A DNA stretch of 26,027 bases from an uncultured Collinsella sp. (lineage in GTDB: Bacteria; Actinomycetota; Coriobacteriia; Coriobacteriales; Coriobacteriaceae). The position numbers and the translations under genes were made by a program. Within the stretch, counting starts at the first letter, position 1, and each line of letters opens with the position of its first letter. Positions 19,901 to 26,027 of the stretch are shown here, piece by piece. The notes beneath the pieces are model-generated. The model ran no database searches and was not told the origin of the DNA. It was given only the letters and a program-made list of their open reading frames with translations. The stretch lies in assembly GCA_902491915.1 (NCBI GenBank), contig CABUJL010000015.1, positions 1 through 26,027 of the forward strand. Reading direction: 5' to 3'.

Positions 19901-22408
19901 ATGACCGAACATCACGCCATCAGCCGCCGAGCATTTACGTTGGGCCTTGGACTCGCGGCGTTGTCGCCACTTGCAAGCCTGCCCGAAACCGCCATGCTGG
20001 GCATTAGCCCGCGGGCAGCCTTTGCGGACGGCACGGCCGGGCCAGCAGTCAGCCTCGACAATTTCGTCATTCGCCTTCGCCCCGCGGGCTATTTTCGTAC
20101 CGCAAGCGTTAACGAAGACGGCAACGTCATCGGCAAAGTCTGCCATCTGTTTAATGACGGCACGTCCAGCAAGCTCATCCTTGAGAACGTAACGACCAAG
20201 AATGACGATACAAACTGGTATGCTATCCGCACCTTGCTAAATTTCGAAGAGCATAAAAAGACGGGCTACAGCATTTGGTCGGTCGATGGCGACTCGGACA
20301 AAGACGGAAAGGTCATCCACGTATGGAGTGGCGAGCATGACGGCAAGCCCAGTCGCTCTTTTGCGTTCGAGCGTCAATCAAACGGAACCTATATCATCCG
20401 AGACCGCACGGTCGAGAAAGAAACCGAGAAAAAAGACATTAAGTACCTGGCAATAGAATCGAACGGCGAAGACCAGGACAACAATAAGATCTGCCATAAG
20501 AGTAAGAGCATTCCGTGGGAGCTCGAACTTATCGGTTACGACATGAAAAAGAACGATGCCACGGTTAGCAGCCTCGACTGGATCACGTACAGCAGCTACG
20601 TCGATGGGCCATGTTGGATGAAATACGTCGACGACAACAAGTTCCTCGACGAGCTGAGCATCCCGGGCACGCACGATTCGGGCACCTGCAGCGTGGACAA
20701 CGACACTGAGCCCCAATCCTCGCAAGTAAAATGCCAGCAGGATTACATTCCCACGCAGCTGCTCGAAGGCATTCGCTATTTTGATATCCGTCTCGGAAAG
20801 GGCGACAACCCTGGCATCGACCATGGGATGTACTACCTGCTCAAAAAAGACGCGTACTTTTTGCATCTTTCCGATGTCATAGGCTACTTCAAAACGTTTT
20901 TGAACGAAAACCCGACAGAAGCGCTCATCATGCTTGTATCACGAGGCAACGACGAGGCTACCGACGAAAGTGTTACGACGGCTTTCGCCAGGGTTTTGGA
21001 CGACAACCCCAAACTGTTCTATACGTCGAGCCGCGTTCCCACACTGGACGAGGTGCGCGGAAAGATCGTCCTGCTACGTCGATTTGGACTCGACGGCGAC
21101 AGCGTAAGCGGCCACACGTGGGGACTCGACCTCACCGAATGGGATAACAAAATCGCAGCGCACACCGACAGCAGTTCCATGTGCCTCGTCCAAGACGCGC
21201 GGGGCTTTGAAGCCGCGGGGGAAACAGGCGACAAAGAGCCCTATTGCACCAAGGTATACGCCCAGGACAAGTACAAACTCACGGGAACCGACAAGCTCAG
21301 CTGGGTCGATAATGCGCTGAAGGAAACGACCGGGCGCACGCGCAACGAGGTAGATGTCGAGGACGATAACGGGGCCAAGGAGAAAGTCCTGGAGCGTTGC
21401 TGGTCTATCAACTACACCAGCTGCACGGGCTTGTCGCACGGAGGCAATCCTTTTACCTCGGCACGAGTAGTCAACGAGCATCTGTATAAGAGCCCGTACA
21501 TCAATCCCAGCGGCATCGAGGATACAAAGTCAGATTACCTCAAGCACATTGGCATCATCGCATCCGACTTTGTTGATGCGGCGCTGGCCCGGAGCATCTA
21601 CCAGCGCAATTACGATACGGAGCACAAGCAGACGGCTTCGTACTATCTCCCGTACTATCTCCCGACCCGCATGCGCATGACGTACGGCGACTCGCTGAGC
21701 GATGCCTCATTCCAGGACGGCAAGACCGTTGGCGAGGGTCATTTCCGTCTCGTCGACAGCAGCAACGTACTCAACGTGGCAGCTTCGGGCCATGCGTTTG
21801 CCATCGAATATGTGGATGTCGACGCCTTGGGCAACGAGACCGTTACGGAGCTGCGGGGCTCCGTGCCCATCGATATCGATCCACGCGCGCTGACGCCCCA
21901 TTTTGAGGGACTCGAAGGCCTTAAGGCCGGCGAAGACGTGCGCGCCAAGATTGCGGCATCACTCGAGGGCAAGCTCGAAACCGATGCCTGCACGGCCCAG
22001 CTCGAGTTTGTGCACGACGCGAACGGCGCTCCGGGAACGGCGATGGCCGAGGGCGAGGCATTTGCCGCGGGGACGTATTGGGTGCGTGCGAAAGGCCTGT
22101 TGGGCGACGCGGCGCAAAACTACACGCTTGCCACCGACGGAGCCGCAAGCTTTACTGTGATGACTTCGGGCAACGCGGGCGACACCGGCAACGGTACCGG
22201 CGGCGGCAACGGCAACGATGCCACCACGGACAGCGCCGACAAAAACGGCAAGGGCAACAAGGGCAAGGGCTCGGGCGGAAAACTCGCCGACACGGGCGAC
22301 GGCTCTGGTATCGCCGCCGGGCTCGCCGCTGCCGCCGTGGCAACAACGGTTGCCGGCGCAGCAATGCTTGCCAATGACCGCGAGGACAATGGAGACGTTG
22401 ACGAATAG
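19901..22408 (+). CDS. surface-anchored PI-PLC-X-domain protein
   Basis: The 835-residue protein starts with a twin-arginine-like signal (SRRAFTLGLGLAAL, residues 8-21), suggesting Tat export. Residues ~50-225 look like a ricin-type beta-trefoil carbohydrate-binding region (FVIRLRPAGYFRTAS, repeated Trp/Ile elements). Then comes a phosphatidylinositol phospholipase C X domain: DELSIPGTHDSGT near residue 257 holds the first catalytic His, GIRYFDIRLG near 290 the Arg, and IDHGMYY near 306 the second His. RGKIVLLRRFG and GIIASDFVD follow. Enzymes of this family cleave phosphoinositide or glycosyl-inositol head groups. After a Gly/Asn/Lys linker the C-terminus has LADTG, a hydrophobic helix and an acidic tail, which resembles a sortase signal although it lacks the usual basic end. 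It may act on host membranes or mucosal glycolipids; that is inference. Confidence 0.85.
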   Translation: MTEHHAISRRAFTLGLGLAALSPLASLPETAMLGISPRAAFADGTAGPAVSLDNFVIRLRPAGYFRTASVNEDGNVIGKVCHLFNDGTSSKLILENVTTKNDDTNWYAIRTLLNFEEHKKTGYSIWSVDGDSDKDGKVIHVWSGEHDGKPSRSFAFERQSNGTYIIRDRTVEKETEKKDIKYLAIESNGEDQDNNKICHKSKSIPWELELIGYDMKKNDATVSSLDWITYSSYVDGPCWMKYVDDNKFLDELSIPGTHDSGTCSVDNDTEPQSSQVKCQQDYIPTQLLEGIRYFDIRLGKGDNPGIDHGMYYLLKKDAYFLHLSDVIGYFKTFLNENPTEALIMLVSRGNDEATDESVTTAFARVLDDNPKLFYTSSRVPTLDEVRGKIVLLRRFGLDGDSVSGHTWGLDLTEWDNKIAAHTDSSSMCLVQDARGFEAAGETGDKEPYCTKVYAQDKYKLTGTDKLSWVDNALKETTGRTRNEVDVEDDNGAKEKVLERCWSINYTSCTGLSHGGNPFTSARVVNEHLYKSPYINPSGIEDTKSDYLKHIGIIASDFVDAALARSIYQRNYDTEHKQTASYYLPYYLPTRMRMTYGDSLSDASFQDGKTVGEGHFRLVDSSNVLNVAASGHAFAIEYVDVDALGNETVTELRGSVPIDIDPRALTPHFEGLEGLKAGEDVRAKIAASLEGKLETDACTAQLEFVHDANGAPGTAMAEGEAFAAGTYWVRAKGLLGDAAQNYTLATDGAASFTVMTSGNAGDTGNGTGGGNGNDATTDSADKNGKGNKGKGSGGKLADTGDGSGIAAGLAAAAVATTVAGAAMLANDREDNGDVDE

Positions 22409-22443
22409 GCCAACCGGCCCTTTTGGACACATCGACTCGACGA

Positions 22444-22478
22444 GGGGCGCAGAACACCGTTCTGCGCCCCCGATTTTT
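22444..22478 (+). terminator. intrinsic terminator after the PLC-like gene
   Basis: GGGGCGCAGAAC (22444-22455) and GTTCTGCGCCCC (22459-22470) pair perfectly across a 3-base loop, followed by CGATTTTT. A small GGCC/GGCC hairpin with CTTTT precedes it right after the stop. Confidence 0.9.
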
Positions 22479-22503
22479 ACCTTGGCCCAAACGCCGCCAT
22501 AGG

Positions 22504-22773
22504 CTACATCACCATGTTCAGCGCGTTAACAAACTCTTGGGCCTTCGAACGGCTGCTCAGGCTAAAGACACAAGCGGTTAACAGTCGATTGCGCAGAAAA
22601 ACGTCGCGGCCCTTGATCCTGTTGACCCCCGTGATGTCCTTAAGATAGACAATCTCGGTGTGCTTGCCGCTAAAAGTGCCCTTCTTGAGCACCTCAATAC
22701 GGTTGGGGTAGATCTTGACGTCTTTAAACCTTCCCGAACCCTTGTCCTGAAACAGCAAGGTGTTGTTGTCCAT
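22504..22773 (-). CDS. small PH-like domain protein
   Basis: The ATG at 22773 gives an 89-residue protein with GGGAG 8 bases upstream; longer in-frame starts back to 22818 are less supported. The sequence reads as a row of beta strands ending in a helix: DVKIYPNRIEVLKKGTFSG, TEIVYLKDITGVNRIKG, then SSRSKAQEFVNALNMV. This strand-then-C-terminal-helix pattern is that of bacterial pleckstrin-homology-like (bPH/DUF304-like) domains. No signal peptide or membrane helix is visible, so it is probably cytoplasmic. It is divergent from the YhcG-like gene and converges with the PLC-like gene. The exact ligand is unknown. Confidence 0.65.
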   Translation of the reverse strand: MDNNTLLFQDKGSGRFKDVKIYPNRIEVLKKGTFSGKHTEIVYLKDITGVNRIKGRDVFLRNRLLTACVFSLSSRSKAQEFVNALNMVM

Positions 22774-22941
22774 GCGTGCCACTCCCATGGGGTTCGCTAA
22801 AACTGCCTCTATGGCCACATTTTAGTCACCGCAAGGCTCCCATGCGAAGGTGCCAGACAGCAAAGCAATTCGTGTCCGCGCGAGGCTTTAAACTAAATGC
22901 GATAAAGATGCATTCCACAAGAGGAAAGTGGGGCGACAGTG

Positions 22942-23991
22942 ATGGGCGAACTGGTAAACCGTGGAGAATCGGCAATCGTGCCCGAAGGTTTTTACAAGCA
23001 GGTCTCCTCGATTCTCAACGCCGCTCGCGACAAGGCCTATACCGCCGTTAACTTTGCGATGGTTGAAGCATATTGGGAGATCGGCAAGAGTATTGTTGAT
23101 GAACAGGGCGGAGAGGAGCGCGCAGCATATGGGGAGGCATTGATTGCAGGCCTCTCCAGAAGGCTTACCGCGGATTTCGGAAGAGGCTTTGGCATCGCAA
23201 ACCTTCGCAATATGCGTCAGTTCTTTCTTGCGTTTCCAATTCGCGACGCACTGCGTAGCGAATTGAGCTGGACTCATTACCGCAGGTTGATGCGCATTTC
23301 CGACCCTGATGCTCGCACCTGGTACATGAACGAATGCGCCGATTCTCGTTGGAGCACGCGTCAGCTCGAACGCCAGATCAACACCATGTTCCGCGAGCGC
23401 CTACTTGCCAGCAAGGACAAGGAGGCCGTCACCCAGGAAATCCAAAAGAGCGCCCCGGCTCGTCGCCCCGAGGACATTATCCGCGACCCATATGTGCTGG
23501 AATTTTTAGGCTTCTCGGACGATGCTACGTTTCGCGAGAGCGATCTAGAGCAAGCGCTCATCACGCATCTTCAGAGGTTTCTGTTGGAACTTGGCCGAGG
23601 CTTCGCTTTCGAGGCGCGTCAGAAGCGCATCACCTTTGATGGGCGCCATTTCTATATTGACCTTGTTTTTTACAACTATCTGATGCGCTGCTTCGTGCTC
23701 ATCGACCTTAAGACGGACGACCTTACGCATCAGGACCTGGGCCAGATGCAAATGTATGTGAACTACTACACGCGTGAGCTCATGAACGAAGGCGACAATC
23801 CGCCCATAGGCATCGTGCTCTGCGCGGACAAAAGCGATTCGATTGTCGAGTACACGCTGCCCGAAGACAACGACCAAGTGTTTGCCGCCAAATACCTGCC
23901 GTATCTTCCAAGCAAGGAAGAGCTGGCGCGCGAACTAAGCGCCGAGTACCGCGCCATCAACGAAGCGACCAATGGCGAAACGCAAGGGTAG
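22942..23991 (+). CDS. YhcG/DUF1016-type PD-(D/E)XK nuclease
   Basis: A 349-residue protein with the two-domain layout of the YhcG family. The helical DUF1016 N-terminal domain spans about residues 15-170 (AYWEIGKSIVDEQ, FGRGFGIANLRNMRQFF, ELSWTHYRRLMRI). A PD-(D/E)XK nuclease domain follows (about 175-330). Catalytic landmarks are FEARQKRI (Glu), FYIDLVFYN (Asp), VLIDLKTDDL (Asp and Lys) and the LGQMQMYVNYY segment typical of this branch. All look intact. Substrate and role of YhcG proteins are poorly settled; some are found near restriction-modification and other defence loci. Here it stands alone, divergent from a PH-like gene. A GTG one codon upstream (22939) is an alternative start. The ribosome site is weak, with GAGGAAAG ~15 bases off. 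Confidence 0.9.
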   Translation: MGELVNRGESAIVPEGFYKQVSSILNAARDKAYTAVNFAMVEAYWEIGKSIVDEQGGEERAAYGEALIAGLSRRLTADFGRGFGIANLRNMRQFFLAFPIRDALRSELSWTHYRRLMRISDPDARTWYMNECADSRWSTRQLERQINTMFRERLLASKDKEAVTQEIQKSAPARRPEDIIRDPYVLEFLGFSDDATFRESDLEQALITHLQRFLLELGRGFAFEARQKRITFDGRHFYIDLVFYNYLMRCFVLIDLKTDDLTHQDLGQMQMYVNYYTRELMNEGDNPPIGIVLCADKSDSIVEYTLPEDNDQVFAAKYLPYLPSKEELARELSAEYRAINEATNGETQG

Positions 23992-24416
23992 CAGCACGTT
24001 GCGACCGAAGCCACCGCAGCCGTCGCAGGCGCACTCGCGGTTGCGACGCACGCTACGAAACAATACCGGTCATGGACGCCGGCAACGACATTCTAGCCGT
24101 GGCTGGCGAGCGTGACCTGACAGGCAAAGACGCGGCCTTCGTCTGATGTGGGTCCATTGGCTGCCACAGAAAAGGGCCGGTTGCAGCCGGCCCTTTAGAC
24201 GATAATACCTGCGTTGCCCGCGCTTCCGAAGTGTGACTAGCTGAGGAGCGGGTTCCGCGGCACAACCTGATTTTACCCAGTGAGGAGGCTCTTTTGCAGC
24301 CGCTCCACTGTTTATTTACATCTGGCACCCTCAAACAATCAGACGGCAGCCCGCACTCCTGAGAGCTGCCCCGCACCCCCGGCCATCACCTTACGGCAAC
24401 AACCGGTGCTACTCCC
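23992..24416. other. gap after the nuclease gene; possible gene remnant and terminator
   Basis: 425 bases without a supported gene. At about 24000-24146 a plus-strand stretch reads like worn coding sequence in two frames (EATAAVAGALAVATHA, then YETIPVMDAGNDILAVAGE ending at TGA). This suggests the tail of a frameshifted gene, but I cannot name it. 24171-24196 is a hairpin. The rest up to 24416 would be 3' untranslated sequence of the minus-strand gene, with a weak GGAGCGG/CCGCTCC pairing (24244-24308 region). Confidence 0.35.
24165..24196 (-). terminator. hairpin terminator, probably for the zinc-ribbon gene
   Basis: AAAGGGCCGG (24171-24180) and CCGGCCCTTT (24187-24196) pair perfectly. On the minus strand TTTTCTGTG follows. 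It lies 220 bases past the stop of the 24417 gene. It could also stop plus-strand transcription, though its tail there is poor. Confidence 0.65.
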
Positions 24417-25754
24417 CTACTTCCCAAATAGCGCACCCAGCAGACCGCGGCGTTTGGGCTTCTCCTCTCGGTAGGAACCCTCGACGGCGGCTGCAACCTG
24501 GCGCGGTTGCTCGCCGCCTCCACGGCGCACGATCTGGTACAGGAAGGGCGATTTAACGTATTTGACCTCGACGGGCGTGGCGTGCACGGTGCTCTCACCG
24601 GACAGATGCAGGCTCGGGCTGAGCGGCGCCACGATATGCGTTTCGCGCTTGTCGCTAAACACCACCGCGGCCGCGCGGCCCGTCTGGCCGTTTACGGCAA
24701 TGCGCACCTGCTCGCCATCGCGGCCGTCTGTCGCCGGACGATCGACAAAGTAGACCGGCACCATCACCAGGCCGTCCTTATGCTTGCGGGCCTTGCGCGC
24801 CCACATGCGAATGCTCTTTTTATTGAGCCCCAGTACAGCCTCGGCGTCGTTGCCCGCAACGTCGAGCGCCAACTTATCAGTGACCACCTGGTCCTTGGTA
24901 GACGCATCGACTGAGACAACGCGAAAGTCACCTTCCTGCATGGCGGGATCGAACGGACCGACCTTGGCAAAGTCCCACGGCTCCAAAATGCCCATGAGGC
25001 GAACGTCCAGGTAGTTTGCCCTGGGGTATGCCCAGTCGAGCACCTCGTAGTACACCAAGGCCTCCTTGCTCAGGCCCTTGCCCGGGAAGCTCGCCATCAT
25101 GCGCAAGTCCGCCAGCGCCATGGGGAAATAGAAGAGCATCATGTCGTTTTGGATCGCGTCTTCCATGTCGTGCCCGGCAAAGGCATCCGGATACTGGCGC
25201 ACCAGCTGCAGCGCGTTGGCACGTGCCTGCTGCGGCGAGATTTCGCAGGGAATACCCTGCTCGGGCACATACTCCGCACCAACGCCCATGGTCAGGCGCT
25301 TGCTAAACGTCCCCGGCTTGAGCAGGTCCGCAATGCCGATCTTATTGCCGCAGGACGGGCACTCAAACACACGCTGCGTTGACTCGCCCTCAAAGGACGC
25401 TCCGCAGAAGGGGCAAGGAATGCTCACATGCGTGGCCTCTTGGAACTCCTGCGCCGTGCCGCGATCCTCCCACAGCAGATGTTCCAGGACCGACTGATTG
25501 CGCCAGTGCGCATTGAAGAAATACCAGTCCGGGTCCTGCGGGCGCTCGAGTTGCGACACATGCGTGAGTTTGAGCAGTCCATCCACCACCGTCAACGGCG
25601 TATGGCGAATACCCAAAGCGCTCTTGGGCTCTCCGGCGTCCGCCTGCCACGGAACCACCGTGCCGCAATAGGCGCACTCAAAGCTGCGCTTAGCCTGGTG
25701 CGAGTACATAGGGCCGCCGCAGTTTTGACATTTAATGGCAAACATCTCGTCCAT
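24417..25754 (-). CDS. double zinc-ribbon protein of unknown function
   Basis: The 445-residue protein starts at the ATG at 25754 (AAAGGAGG 8 bases upstream); an in-frame ATG at 25805 has no ribosome site. Two zinc ribbons are visible: C9xxC12...C27xxC30 (KCQNCGGPMY, FECAYCGT) and C114xxC117...C132xxC135 (PCPFCGASF, FECPSCGNK). The middle (about 150-290) is mixed alpha/beta without a motif I know. The C-terminal third has strand-rich segments (VMVPVYFVDRPA, RIAVNGQTGRAAAVVF) and a basic tail (KPKRRGLLGALFGK). Such proteins are often labelled TFIIB-type zinc ribbon or helicase-like, but no helicase motif is present. It is probably cytoplasmic; the basic tail might bind nucleic acid or membrane. 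Function unknown. Confidence 0.8.
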   Translation of the reverse strand: MDEMFAIKCQNCGGPMYSHQAKRSFECAYCGTVVPWQADAGEPKSALGIRHTPLTVVDGLLKLTHVSQLERPQDPDWYFFNAHWRNQSVLEHLLWEDRGTAQEFQEATHVSIPCPFCGASFEGESTQRVFECPSCGNKIGIADLLKPGTFSKRLTMGVGAEYVPEQGIPCEISPQQARANALQLVRQYPDAFAGHDMEDAIQNDMMLFYFPMALADLRMMASFPGKGLSKEALVYYEVLDWAYPRANYLDVRLMGILEPWDFAKVGPFDPAMQEGDFRVVSVDASTKDQVVTDKLALDVAGNDAEAVLGLNKKSIRMWARKARKHKDGLVMVPVYFVDRPATDGRDGEQVRIAVNGQTGRAAAVVFSDKRETHIVAPLSPSLHLSGESTVHATPVEVKYVKSPFLYQIVRRGGGEQPRQVAAAVEGSYREEKPKRRGLLGALFGK

Positions 25755-25782
25755 GGAAACGTCCTCCTTTGCACAGGGGCTG

Positions 25783-25801
25783 TCGACATTAAGTATGTCG
25801 A
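25783..25801. promoter_or_regulatory. inverted repeat in the leader of the zinc-ribbon gene
   Basis: TCGACAT (25783-25789) and ATGTCGA (25795-25801) are perfect complements with a 5-base loop, 29 bp before the start codon and just upstream of the ribosome site. It is a possible operator or leader hairpin. Confidence 0.35.
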
Positions 25802-25972
25802 GCAAGCAGGCACATGCCCATACCCATGTGGCCCAAAATGGACCACCCAGGCAGACGAGAAGGCTCGCTCGTTAGCACCGGCAGACTATTGCTGCATTTT
25901 CTGAGCATCGGCGCACGGCGCCCCCGTGCGAGCTACACTATCCCCTTAAACATGATTGTGAGGACGACCGCT

Positions 25973-26027
25973 ATGCTATTTGTAAATCGGCTGGTACATA
26001 CGCTTGTTCCCGGCAGCGAGAGCGAGC
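25973..26027 (+). CDS. start of an unidentified gene, cut by the window end
   Basis: The ATG at 25973 follows GAGG about 10 bases upstream, and TACACT (about 25934) may be its -10 box. The visible peptide is MLFVNRLVHTLVPGSESE. Eighteen residues are too few to identify a family. It is divergent from the zinc-ribbon gene. Confidence 0.5.
   Translation, partial: MLFVNRLVHTLVPGSESE

Noticed and set aside
24195..24310. tRNA or small structured RNA
   Set aside because: Only a 7-bp pairing (GGAGCGG/CCGCTCC) was found; no T-loop or anticodon arm could be laid out.
24053..24376. Minus-strand 107-codon frame in the gap
   Set aside because: It crosses a perfect terminator hairpin, has no ribosome site and resembles no protein family.

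Overview
The window looks like a chromosomal segment of a GC-rich, gut-associated actinobacterium of the class Coriobacteriia, most likely Collinsella or a close relative. This is inferred from the gene mix (class III fructose-bisphosphatase, DegV protein, C69 dipeptidase, FchA plus FolD, large Gly/Ser/Lys/Asp-rich surface proteins), strong AAGGAGG ribosome sites and GC-rich hairpin terminators. It was not tested by any search. About twenty genes lie on both strands in short operons. No rRNA, tRNA, CRISPR array or transposase gene was seen.

Layout. 1-2300: 3' end of an RNA m5C methyltransferase gene, a 56-residue membrane protein on the minus strand, and a TIM-barrel-like protein gene that looks leaderless. 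2331-6623: a DegV lipid-binding protein (-), then fbp and two tandem GtrA-family membrane protein genes (+), with inverted repeats before fbp and between fbp and the first gtrA. 6638-6962: an intergenic array of degenerate palindromes with a 62-bp period, set between two terminators of convergent genes. 7031-12041 (-): the most distinctive locus. A cobalamin riboswitch heads a two-gene operon for a giant surface protein (four DUF4430/transcobalamin-C-terminal-like domains, a PQQ-like propeller, an InlB-type repeat, a Lys/Asp/Ser stalk and a C-terminal membrane anchor) and a smaller membrane-anchored protein with one such domain. The simplest inference is surface corrinoid capture controlled by B12.

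12119-15930 (-): a UbiB/ABC1-family kinase-like protein with a phasin-like partner, then a C69 dipeptidase. 16014-16251: a MITE-like element with perfect 35-bp terminal inverted repeats. 16286-17775 (-): fchA-folD. Here FolD lacks two cyclohydrolase residues, which fits the neighbouring dedicated cyclohydrolase FchA. 18164-19595 (+): two duplicated lipoprotein genes, the first broken by an in-frame TGA where its paralogue has Trp. 19901-22408: a Tat-type, surface-anchored PI-PLC-like protein. 22504-25754: a PH-like protein (-), a solitary YhcG/DUF1016 PD-(D/E)XK nuclease (+), a 425-bp gap with a possible gene remnant, and a double zinc-ribbon protein (-). A new gene begins at 25973.

A window-wide oddity: all twenty gene ends that can be read use TAG (15) or TAA (5), and none uses TGA. 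That is unexpected in a GC-rich genome.
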